A stretch of DNA of 64,000 bases from Castor canadensis. Taxonomy: Eukaryota; Chordata; Mammalia; Rodentia; Castoridae. This document shows, one piece after another, positions 1 through 12,200 of the stretch; the first letter of the stretch is position 1, and every line of letters begins with the position of its first letter. The notes under the pieces were generated by a model. The model had not been told where the DNA came from. It did no database searches and saw only the letters and a program-made list of their open reading frames with translations. The stretch lies in NCBI RefSeq assembly GCF_047511655.1, contig NC_133389.1, positions 39,167,295-39,231,294 on the forward strand, in the 5' to 3' direction. The position numbers were made by a program, and so were the translations under genes.

Positions 1-36
1 TTGGTGATTTTTACTGCTTTTGTTTCTTTCCTTCAG

Positions 37-220
37 TGTTTCAATGCATCTAAGCTGCTTACGTCTCATGGCATGGGCATCCAGGTTCCACTAAATGCAA
101 CAGAGTTCAACTACCTCTGCCCAGCCATCATCAATCAAATCGATGCTAGATCTTGTCTGATTCATACAACAAGTGAAAAGAAGGCTGAAATTCCTCCAAA
201 GACCTACTCATTACAAATAG
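37..220 (+). CDS. SLC39A6: SLC39A6 coding exon (first in window)
   Basis: The acceptor is a pyrimidine tract plus CAG at 34-36, and the donor GTAGAA begins at 221. The exon starts in codon phase 0 with Cys-Phe-Asn and ends after one base of an Ala codon. It encodes the end of the extracellular domain, including CPAIINQ, which sits where the LIV-1 subfamily carries its CPALLY-type cysteine motif. Compared with human from memory, the stretch reads HTTSEKK rather than HTSEKK, a one-residue difference. The open frame continues past the donor to 249 but is intronic there. Confidence 0.95.
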
Positions 221-3200
221 GTAGAAATGCCTTTTTTATGTGGAACTAATTTCTGGTAGATAAATTTACACTGTGCTTCTTACTATATTTGCATTGGCCT
301 ATTCATTTTTCAGCATAATTCCAGATTTGTTATCTTACTTGTTCTCTGTCCTGAGTGAGAAGAAAGCAAGTATGTGAGCTTCCTCACTAAAAAAAAAAGG
401 CCTTCCTAGCAAGTTCAGACTCCAGTACCACCAAAAAAGAGAAGACAAAACCAGTTGTGGTGGCACACACCTGTAATTCGGGCACTGGGGATGAAGGATG
501 ATGAGTTCAAGGGTAGCCTGTCTCGAAAAACAAAGACAAAAATAAAATGTAGATGATGACTTCTCTGAGGTCAACCCACAGAAGGATCTTCTCAAATTTG
601 GGCTTTTTATATTATGTCACACTGTTGGGAGGATTCAGAGTTCATCTCTGCTGCTTAGCAGTCTAATTCTGGTATATTCTCTCTGATAAGTGAAACTAGG
701 ATAAGCCCTGCTATAGTCTAGGGTCACATTGCTCAAAAGCTATAAATGAGGGACCTAGTATAGTGGTTTGCACCTTTAATCCCAGCACTCAGGAGGCAGA
801 GACAGGAGGATGGTGAGTTCATGGCCATTCTAAGCTACATACCAAGACCCTGTGTCAAAAAAAAAAAGAAAAGAAAAGGCTATAATGAGAAAGAAATAAT
901 TGGTTTTTTTGCTGGGAACATTATTGAGTTTCCTATGTTTCATCTTTTTTTTTTTTTTGGAGGGGTTGAGTATGTGGGGTATATCAGGATTGAACCCAGG
1001 GCTTCACACTTGCTAACCAAACATTCCACCAGCCCTTTTCTTTTTCTTTTGTTTTGGGTATGGTGTCACTATTACCATTGCTGGGACAGGACATGCCTTA
1101 AACTCTCCATTCTCCTGCCTCCACGTCCCGAGTAGCTGGGATTACAGCAATGCACCACCACAACCAGCTCCCAGTTTCGTTCTCTTTTAGCTGTTCTGGG
1201 GGTCTTAAAGTACAGCTCAGGTTCCAAGTGACCCAGAGTTCATCCTTGGTATTTTTTTTCTCCTTTCACCCCCTTTGAAGAGTTTTTCACTAGGCTTACA
1301 CTCCTTAGTTGAAGGACTCTTAATTATCAATCAGGTGTTCATTTGAGCCAGAAACAGGTTTCATAGCTATTGTGCTATTGCCACAATTCTATTTGCATTG
1401 AATCTGTGTTTCCCTTGCTATTCTTCAAAAGCCTGTCCTTCAAAGTTGATCGATGGTGTGATTTTCCTTTGCTCTGTTTTAACAGCCTGGGTTGGTGGCT
1501 TTATAGCCATTTCCATCATCAGTTTCCTGTCTTTGCTGGGGGTCATCTTGGTGCCTCTCATGAATCGGGTGTTTTTCAAATTTCTTCTAAGTTTCCTTGT
1601 GGCACTGGCCGTCGGCACTTTGAGTGGTGATGCTTTATTACACCTTCTTCCACATGTAAGTGCAGTCATTTGTCCTACAATTCTGTTGTATTATTCAGTT
1701 TTGAAAACATTTACACACACACACACATACACACATACACATACACACACAGAGAGAAAGATTTGTTACTAGAATTTTTTGTATTAGTATGTCTAAATAG
1801 TTAGGAATTTAGATTAAAGAAGTTGATTTTAAAATACATCTCACAGGCTGGGATATAGCTCAGTGGTAGAGTGCCACCTAGCATGTGGCAAGGCTCTGGG
1901 TTCGATCCCTAGCACCGCAAAAAATAAAATAAATAATGCTTCATAACTGAAAGCTGCATTTTTGTGCTAGATTTTAATATATGTTTTTTCTTGATTTGGG
2001 GATTTTTTTGGATTTTTTGGAGTGGTTGCATTTCTCTTTAAGGGAACCTACTAAGTACAGACTCATTTAACTTTTGAACCCACTTAAAAGGACACAGATT
2101 CTACTCAGCTGTCAGTACTGTGACAGACTGCAACAGTGGGAATTGTTTATCTGTTTGTGTAATTGCCACAGAAATAAAATATGTAATTCTTACATACCTA
2201 AGAAAATTGGAAATTTTTCTCCAAAGTTTAGTTTATGTGTATATTTAGAGATTTACACTTCATGATGTTTATGAATTTTTAAAATGAGTTTGGTAAAGTA
2301 AATTTACTTTTCTATTAAATATTTGGGATAAGTTTCACATAGGAAAAACCTTAGAGATTTTTAGGGAAGTGAGAAAGGAAATCATTCCATTCCTAGAACA
2401 CTACAAATCTCATGCTCTATTCAAAAAGGAAGTGACATGTATGCCTAGGATATACCCCATGACCTTAGTGTGCTCCACACCCATTTGCCTCACGTGCAGA
2501 CCACATGATTGGTTACTAGTGCACTCAGCTGCAGTTTGCTGGGTTAGTACACACAAAGTGCACTTCCTTCAAGGCTGATCTGATGACACTGTTCTGAAAC
2601 TCAGTTGGGAATATAAACAGTTAATACTATGTGTCTGTTAAGTCTGACTGTTCCCTGTTAATTGTAGCTGTGATAACTTGTCCAACATTGAGAACACTCT
2701 CTTCCCATGTATTACAAAGATTTCTGGGGAATGTATCTGTCTTCAGGCTAAACAGACTCACTCTACAAAGTGCTGTAGTACATAGCATGCATTAAACTCT
2801 GAATAACTGCCCTTCGTCATTTTATTTTTAATATCTCCTCAACTCTGAAGTATCCCATTAATTGCCTGATTCTGAATGGTTTCAAATGTGTCTCTACTAT
2901 CTTGGCCAATTTCTCTGACATATTTGAAACTAATGAGTGTATAAATTTACATATCATTTTGCTTTTAGTCTCATGCAAGTCACCACCATAGTCATAGCCA
3001 TGAAGAACCAGCAATGGAAATGAAAAGAGGTCCGCTTTTCAGTCATCTGTCTTCTCAAAACATAGAAGAAAGTACTTATTTTGATTCCACATGGAAAGGT
3101 CTAACAGCTCTAGGAGGCTTGTATTTCATGTTTCTTGTTGAACATGTACTCACATTGATCAAGCAGTTTAAAGATAAGAAGAAAAAGGTAAGAAATAGCA

Positions 3201-6200
3201 TACTGAATCCTTAATATGCAGCATTTTCTTAGGGTAGCTCTGTAACTTGATTGTCAGACTAGCTTGTATAAGGTGATTTGTGTGTGTGTGTGTGTGTGTG
3301 TGTGTTGCTGGGGATTAAACACGGAGCTTTACTACTTGAGTCACACACCCATCCTTTTTGCTTGTATTTGTTATTTGTTTTGACATAGGATCTTGCTGGC
3401 TTTGCTCATGCTGCCTTGAACTCACCATCCTCCTACCTCTACCTCCCAAGAGTTATTTATCTTGCCCAGAGTTTCCCTAGTCCTTAAACTTATGGGAGGG
3501 TAAGAAAGTCTCGAGGTTAAGCATCTATATAAATGACCAAAGATAGGTACAGACATGTCGTGGATACAACCATCAATATCTTTTGGTGGTTATGATTAAA
3601 TAACGTGATTAATTTTAAATTAATTACCCAGTAGTTGAATGTCCTGTTGTGCTTTAAAGGGAATATGATTTTATAGGATTGTTTTTTGCAAGTTAGATCA
3701 TAAAGTGGGATGAAGCCAAGAAGTAGGCTATTTCTGATAAAATACCTTTGATTCTACTAAAGTTATCTGCCTTTTTTTATCTGATGTGCTCAGGAAAGTC
3801 AGACAAAAGACCATTGGAAGAGACTTAAAAATAAGGAGCACACATCTCATATCTTAATTCAACTTAGAACATCTGTACATTCATTTGATGATCATTTGTT
3901 GATGAGGAATTACTTTGAGTTCTATATTATTTTTTCTCTCTCTCTTTTTTTTTAATAGCCATGCTATATTTCACCTACATTTTCCAGTTTTGGTTTCCCC
4001 AAAATTGAACAAAAAGTTGCACATTTGTAGAGCTATTCTGAATGTAGAATCTAGATTTTGGAAATTTAAAAATTTTATAGAGTGGTTAGCTTAAAATAAT
4101 TTGATAGCCCCCCCCATTTTTTTTTTAGCAACTTGCTCTTGAATCTTTTAAAAAGCATTCAAGTTATGTGTTCATAGAAGTAACTATTCTCACCATCATT
4201 TCATAGTTTGAGCAACATGTAATTAAGTAGTGCAATTATAGTATTCTGGCATTAAGAGGTTTGAAAACTGAACACAGTTGATTGTTACTGAGCATGGAGC
4301 TCACTGTGAGAAACAAGTGTATGTGCCAACAGGAGAGAGGCCTCCTCCATCCTATGACCATTTGCCCTTTACATTCAGTAAAGTCTCATATTGCATGCTG
4401 GGCTACCCTAGCTGAAACTAAATTTAAAGGGGAGAAATTTGTGGGGTTTTAACTATATTTTTGGTTCAAATGACATAAAGGTAAGATCTAGTGAATATTT
4501 TGCCTGGACTGGCTTTGAATTGCGATCCTCTTGATCTCTGCCTCCCGAGTAACTAAGAGATGTGACTCACCAGCAGACATGACTCAACAGTGCCTGACAA
4601 AATTAGCATCTGTGCCCATGAGCATTTTTTTTTATTTCAATTTAGTTTTCAATTTTTACCTAAATTTTACCTAGCTGTTCTTTAACCCCACATTCTTTAA
4701 CTTAGGATTCTAAGAGATAGGCTGTTACTAATATAGAACAGTTTGGCCAGGCATTGATGGTACATGCTTATATTCCTAGCACTAAAGAGGCTGAGGCAGA
4801 AAGATTAAGAGTTTGAAGCCAGTGCCTGCTTTGTAAGCACAAAACCCTGAGTTTAAATCCCAGTCCCACAAAAAAAAAAATAATAATAATGATAATTAAT
4901 AATAATAATAAGGTCTGAAGCTAACTTCCTAGTGAGTTCAAGGCCAGCCCAGCCTAGGTTATATAGTGAGATCAACAAAAATAATATTTTCTAACTCTAG
5001 GTTAAGACTAGGTTACTAGTGAGCTGTGAAATTTGTGTTGTCCTAATATTTTTAAATGTAGCAGTAAGGGCTAGAGATGTAGTCCAATGACAGAGCACTT
5101 GCCTAGCTGGTATAAGGCCTTAAGTTCAGTTCCCAACACCACAAATAAGTAGATAAATAAATAGCAGTATGTTATAAGTTACAAAAATTATAATAGACTG
5201 GAAGGCTGGCTCAGAGAAGTTTGATAATCTCTGCTCTAAAATAGTGTACTAGAGTTTTATGAACAACTTGTGTTCATGTGTTCTCTTCCTTTTTTTTTTT
5301 TTTTTTTTTGTGGGACTGGAGTTTGAACTCAGGGTTTCACACTGGCAAACCAGGTACTTTACCACTTGAGCCATGCCTCCAGTTCATTTTTGGTCTGGTT
5401 ATTTTGGAAATGGGGGGTCTCACAAACTATTTGCCCAGTTGGCCCTGAACCACAATCCTCCCAATCTTAGCCTCCCCAGTAGCTAGGATTATAGGCATGA
5501 GCCACTGAGCCTGGCTTATCTTCCCTTTTTTTTTAGAAAATATGGGGTTTATTTTTTGTTAAGAGCATTTTAATTTTAGTGTTACTTACTTAGAAGTTTT
5601 CAATCTCATTTGGTTCTCTCAAAAGAAAAAAAAAAATGGGGCTGGTGGTTCAAGTGGTAGAGCACCTCCAATAAGCATGAAGCCCTGATTTCAAAGCCCC
5701 GTAGTGAAAACAAACAAACAAACAAAAGATTCATTCTGGGGTAGTGTTGAGAATGCTTCAGGCCCATAACGGCATTTTACTGAACGTTTTCCTTAAGTGC
5801 AGGATGTGCCCTTGGAGATTCTCTATAGCATAGTTTTAGTCACCCAGCATAAAGGACAGCCTGCGACCTCCACATTCTGCTAAAGTTCATCTCATGCTTG
5901 ACATGTGTAGTTAGACCCTAACAACCCTTCAACTCTGAACTTACTTTCTACAAGTGAGGGTTGTTACTCATGGTGAAAATCAGTGACATTTGTGACATCT
6001 GCTTTATCCCCATTTCCTACCAAATTTTATTAAATATGTCCCTGGTCTTTCCATTTCTCTCCATCTTCCTTACTGTTAGTCTAGTCCAGACTTGGTTATC
6101 TCTCACCTCAGTGACAGCAGTCACCCCCTAACTGGCCTGCTCACATTACTTTGTTTTCTTCCTCTCCTACTCCATTTCCACAGAGCAGACAGTGATTTGT

Positions 6201-9200
6201 TTAAATGTAAAGATAATGAGGTTATGTGCCACTATCCAGAGCCCAGTGATTTCCCATTACTTTGTGAGCAAAGTTCACTACTTTTAATATGGAGTACATT
6301 ATGTGGCCTCCTTAGCTGCCCCACCCTGTAGAGAGAGGGTCCTCCTAGACTACCTTGTATTTCTCTTACTTCTAGGACATTGCTGGGCCCTTCCTGCTTC
6401 AAGGCTGTCCCTCATACTTTTCTCTTTCTCTGCAATACTCCTCTCCTACCAAATTCCTGCTTATCTTTAAGTATTTGCATAATTGTCACACATTTTTCAA
6501 GATCCCGTCTTGTTACTATACACTCCAATAGCACCCTGTGGTTTTCTTTCCTAAAAATGTAGTGAAGGTTGCAAGCAAAGAATTGAGTAATCATTATGTG
6601 TGTATAGCCCCTTCTGTGAATGATCTGCTCCATGACAACAGAGACGATTTACCTTGCTTTATGTTGTACTGCTAGCACTTCTCATGGAGCATGTTATAGG
6701 TTCTTAATACTTGTGGAATGAAAGAATTAGTTAAGCTGTAAGTTCTAGAGTCATTGCCCAATGAAAAATAAAACACCAACAAATTTCAAATTTTATTTAA
6801 GATACCCTTAATTCACTCCATAAATATATGCAGTTGCTATTTATCAATTAAGAAGAAAATCAAGACTGAGGATGTAGCTCAGTGGTAGGCACTTGCCTAG
6901 CATGTAAAAGGCCCTGTTTGATTCTCAGCACCACGGGGGGTGGGGGAGTGGGGAGCAGGGAAACAAAATTTTAAAATACCCTAAATTTATTTATTTTTGC
7001 AAATATCTAAGTACTTTCCCTGATTGAGGCACCACACTAGGGGTAAATATAAAGATTTGTCTGTGGCTGGAGGTGATGGACCATGTGCTTAAAAGTTGGT
7101 GAGGTGCTAGGTTCAGTCCCTACCACCAAAAAAAAGTCTGTTTGCCTTTAAAAGCTCAAAACTTAAAGAGAGAGAGAGAGAATAAGTATAGATATCTTAT
7201 GTGCAGTTGGATATTCTAGAATGTAACCTCAGATATGATGGTAATTGTTTGAGTCATATTCAAAGATATTGAAAAAAGAAATCTATTATCTCCTACATAA
7301 GTACATAATACACAGGCACTATTGTTCAGTGTGACCTTTGTACAACATAAATATTGCCTTGCAATCAGATAGTGACAATCTCTCAAGTGTGGTGTTCGGG
7401 ATAGTTAAAAAGCCTGGTGACAATTTCAAGGGTTATTTTTAAGAGAAAACATGTTAATGGTGTTTTACTAGGGAAAGTATTTTAATTTTTATAACTTAAA
7501 AGCTATGTCTAGTTTTAGGTTGTAAAAAGTATGAGAAGTACAAGGTTTCAGTGTCCAAACAAGAAAAGCATAGAGGAAACAAAGCAGTTGTTTAGTAGAT
7601 CATGAAGAACCTGAAGGAAATGCCTCTAGCTAGTTCTAAATTGATAACCTAAGATAAAGTTTCTCAATTTTAATGTGTGGATTACTCACCCAAGGAGCTA
7701 ATTAAAATCTGTGTTCTGATTCATCAGTTCTAGCATGCATCCTGAGAGCATGTATTTCTGACAAGTTCCTAGGAGGCACAAAGCTGCCTGCATAAAACCA
7801 CATGTAGGGGAGATGATGTCTGGGGCATTCAGGAAGATGAATGTGTGATTTCCTACATCTCACATTACTCAGACATTCTTTACCTTCTTATGCCCAAGAC
7901 TCACTACTAAATACTGTGCAAATAAATAAGTACAGTACTTGCCCTGAGGTGGCTTTTTTTTCCAGTAGAGGTCTGTTAACTTTTTTGTCTTGTTCTAGAT
8001 CTTTTGCTTATGTGTTTATTTAAAGCTGTACATCTGAACAAATCAACTATTTCAAAGTATTGTTTTCTCTTGCTATTTTAGAATCAAAAAAAACCTGAAA
8101 GTGATGATGACGTGGAAATTAAGAAGCAGTTGTCCAAGTATGAATCTCAACTTTCAACAAATGAAGAGAAAGTAGATGCAGATGATCGTGAGTATTTAAG
8201 AGTGGCTCTGAGGGCTGGAGGGAGTTGCAGCTCTGGGATTTGCAAGCAACTTGGATCATTTGGAAGAGATGGGACCATATCTTTTTGTTTTGTTTCAAGT
8301 ATCTCTCAGACTTTTTTTTGTTTTAGTACCTCACACTTTTTTTTTTTTATTCATATGTGCATACAATGCTTGGGTCATTTCTCCCCCCTGCCCCCACCTT
8401 CTCCCTTACCACCCACTCCACCCCCTCCCTCTCCTCCCCACCCCCCTCAATACCCAGCAGAAACTATTTTGCCCTTATCTCTAATTTTGTTGAAGAGAGA
8501 GTATAAGCAATAATAGGAAGGAACAAGGGTTTTTGCTAGTTGAGATAAGGATAGCTATACAGGGAGTTGACTCACATTAATTTCCTGTGCATGTGTGTTA
8601 CCTTCTAGGTTAATTCTTTTTGATCTTAACCTTTTCTCTAGTTCCTTGTCCCATTCTCCTATTGGCCTCAGTTGCTTTTAAGGTATCTGCTTTAGTTTCT
8701 CTGTGTTGAGGGGAACAAATGCTAGTTAATTTTTTTAGGTGTCTTACCTATCCTCATATCTCCCTTGTGTGCTCTCGCTTTTATCTTGTGATCAAAGTTC
8801 AATCCCCTTGTTGTGTTTGCCCTTGATTAGTGCCTCACACTTTTAAGTCAGCTCAAGAATTTCCAGGTGTCTCCATGGCACCAATACCAGTGGATCCACA
8901 CTGCATGCTGGGAGCCATCTGAGTAGTGGGATTCAAGTGTCTGAGGATACATTCACTGTAAACTGCAATTCCTCAAGGACTTGGCTCCTTGGTGTAGTTC
9001 ATGTCCAGGAAATGTGCATAGTATGCAGCACAGAGGGCTCTGTAGACCCAACTTGGGGAGAATTTGGATGTGAGGCGGCCTGAGGAATGGAGGGCACAAA
9101 CACAGAGATCCTGTGTGTACATGGGCAGGCTTAAGTATGAATGCACATGGCTCTGTCAGAGTATTCTCCCTAGGATGTCTCGGGTGATATAAGACTTACC

Positions 9201-12200
9201 AAAAAGCCTGTTTGTTTGCTGAGTGATAGGATGCTAAATTCATGTATAAGTATATTGTTGTGACTAAAAAATGTGGGTCAGTGTGTCAGACTCCTTAATC
9301 CACCCTCTCTCACTACAGTCATGAGGAATTCCAGCAGAGCAATGACTGCTGGAGGGCTCAGGTATGAATGTCTAGTGAAGTTTTGCAGCAGTAAGATTGG
9401 AATGAGATTTGGCCCTGAGAAGATACTGAGAACTGAGCTGCATACGGCCTGAGGAAGAGACCTAGAAAGACACACAAATGTTCATGGTTTAGGACACTGC
9501 CCCCGAAGAGTCCCTCTGCCATCTGTGGAATTCCTTTTAATCCTGTAGTCTCAAGCCACAGTGTTCTCAGAACTTTGATCCTATGAACTTGGTTTGGACC
9601 CAGAGACATGTTGCTTACTTCCTTCAAGTTATGTGACTGAAGTGAGGACGTATGTGACCATGGGTCATGCTTCCAAACTTCAGATTGGGTTCCAAGGAAG
9701 TCTTGATGGTCTGTAGTCATTAGGAAGTGGAAAGTACTGTTGTTGCACATTAACCCAGTAAGACTAAAGTGTATTTTCTTGTAGTTCATGAAAGGGCTTT
9801 TTGTTTCTTTGTTTTCTATTCACTTCTCTAAGAATAGTAATAGTCACAATTTGAAATGTGGTCTTAGACACAAATGCATTCTTTTATCACCATAATTAGG
9901 TCACAGAACATTCCATCACCCCCAAAACACAACCTCCTAGTGCCCATTTGTAGACAAGTCTTCACCTTACTCTGACAACCTCATCCTTTGTAGATTCCTA
10001 CACCTTTGCTGTCTTTGGAATATCATATAAATGTAAGCTTCTGAGAACTGTGTTTAAAATTTGGTGCCAGATGTGGAAAATTGTGTAATAGTACTTGTCC
10101 TCCAGCATTGTCTTGAGACTATACACTAGGCCTTCAATAAGGAGATACCTCATTTATTATTATGGGGTGCATAAGCTTCAGCCAGACTCTGCCCAGCAAA
10201 GTTAGCAAGTAGTGTAGTTCAAGTGGTAGAGAATTTGCTAGCCAAGTGTTAGGCCTTAGGTTCAATACCCACTACTGCAAAGGAAGGAAGGAGGTGGGGA
10301 GGGAGAAAAAAAGAAACAACAGGGCTTTTTTGTATAACCAGTTATCAAAGTCAGGAAATTTAGGTTGATATGGTGCCATTCTTTTTTTTTTGGTGGTACT
10401 GGGGTTTGAACTCAGGACTTCATGCTTACTAAACAGGTGTTCTATCACTTGAGACACTCCACCAGCCTGATATGGTACCATTCTTTAGTCGATAGACCTC
10501 ATTCTTTTTTTCCACTTGTTTTAATTCCTCAACACTCCCCACCCCCGTGACCAAAGTTGGGGAAAATGGTCCAGAGTACAGTCCAGGATCAAATGTTTCA
10601 TTTAGTTGCTTCTCATTTTTACTTGTCTAATATTTTTTCATTATTAGCCAGATGATAATTTGGGCAGAAATACCACAAAGTGGCATTGTATCTTTTCAGT
10701 CACATGGTGTACCACCTAATATAATGCTCTGTCAATTATTGATGTTGCTGATTTTGGTCATTTGGCTAAGGTTTTGACCAACATGTTTCTCTGTTGTAAA
10801 GTTGCTATTTTTCCCGTAACAAGTATTAGATTGGCATTTCTTAATGGACAGACTCAGTTAAGATTCACATTTTAAAGCAAACTCCTGGCTATGACCTTCA
10901 CAGTCCTATTAGATCTTCCACTCTTCCACATAGTTCCCTCTGCCCCAGCCTCGTGGCCTCTTTTCTTTCTGTGAGCTTGAAAGGTTTGTTAGGGCCTGGT
11001 GCTCACTGTCCTGCTTGGAATGCCCTTTTCCCAGATTTTCACATCGCTTTCTTCTATCCTTCAGGTCCCAATTCAGGATCTGCTCCTCAAGGCCTTCCCT
11101 AACCACTCAAATACAACTGGTTTCCCCATCATTGTCCTTCATACAAGCCTTTCCTAACTTGTACTTACCAGTGCCTCACATTACTTCATTTGTACAAGTG
11201 CTTCCTTGCTGAGTGTCTCTCTCCCCATAAGAACTTAAATTTCTTGAAGACAGATACTTTGTTTTGCTTCACTGTGTTCCCTGAGCCTGCCAGAATGCCT
11301 ACCACAGCCAGGTGTGGTTGCATATACCTGTGATTCCAGCATCCAGGGGTGCTTAACGATAGTAACTGATTGAAGGGAGTGAAAAAACTCATTGCTGCTA
11401 ATGCCTATCGGTAAGGTTTCCTATTAGCACGTATTTTCCAACATGCTTTTTTTTTTTTTCCCTTAAGAATAAATAAAATCCTTTCACTCTTCCTGCAACT
11501 ATTCCCGCTCCACCTTTTTGAATGGAGGATTGGGATTCAAGGTCAGCCTAACAAAAAGTGAGGGATGGTAGTACATATCTCTGATCCTAGCAACTTGGGA
11601 TGCATCAGAAGGAGAATCAGCCTTTCCAAGGCTGGCCCAGACAAAGAGCAGGAGACTCTATCTGAAAATATAACAAGGCAAAAGGACTAGATGTATGGCT
11701 CAAGTCATAAAGTGCTTGTACAAGGCTCTGAGTACTAACCCCAGGACAAAAAATAAATAAATAAGTAAGAATGGACAACAGGGTCAGGGTTGATCCCAAG
11801 AAAATTGATAATAGTATACAGTACAAAGAAGAAACCTTATTGTTGCAGTTTACTTTTCTTGGCCCAGATTGGTACTAATTTCTTCTTGAAACAATTCAGA
11901 GTATTTTGTTTTTCACTGAAATAAAAAGTCAGATGACACATTATGCTTGTTCTTTTCCAACTTTCAGTATTTTTCTAAAATAAATATTTTAGGATTGGAG
12001 GTGCAACTCAGGTGGTAGAGCTTCCTAGCAAGTATAAGGCCCTGAGTTCAAACCACAGAACCACCAAAAAAAAGGGCAGTGTAAAATAATTTTAAATATC
12101 AATTTTTAAAAATAAGCATGTGATTTTTTTTAGGATTAAAAAAAACTCATTTTTTAAAACAAACTAAAAGAAGTTAAGAGAAAATCAGAGGTAGGATAGT

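Larger units (their letters stand above)
221..1485 (+). other. SLC39A6 intron
   Basis: GT at 221 and AG at 1484-1485. It holds two B1-like monomers on the + strand (about 449-548 and 749-866) and a B1-tRNA dimer on the minus strand (about 945-1170). The rest, including 550-745 and 1170-1485, shows no feature I can assign. Confidence 0.85.
1656..2968 (+). other. SLC39A6 intron
   Basis: GT at 1656, AG at 2967-2968. It contains an imperfect CA microsatellite (about 1712-1752) and an ID-like SINE (about 1846-1935). No other element was recognised in 1940-2968. Confidence 0.85.
3188..8081 (+). other. SLC39A6 intron (4.9 kb)
   Basis: GT at 3188, AG at 8080-8081. It holds a TG microsatellite, about nine SINE pieces and an old L2 fragment (about 6000-6725), listed separately. 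I see nothing assignable in 3460-4495, 5730-6000 or 7185-8080. Confidence 0.85.

Noticed and set aside
1846..1935. tRNA genes suggested by box A/box B sequences here and at dozens of similar sites
   Set aside because: They carry A-rich tails, flanking duplications and many copies, so they are tRNA-derived SINEs; none folds obviously as a full tRNA with a normal T-run terminator.
8112..8513. 133-codon open frame starting in an SLC39A6 exon
   Set aside because: It reads through the donor at 8188 into an antisense L1; the proline-rich end is the L1 C-rich tract.
9358..9789. 143-codon minus-strand open frame in an SLC39A6 intron
   Set aside because: No recognisable domain, no supporting splice or promoter signals, and the composition looks random.
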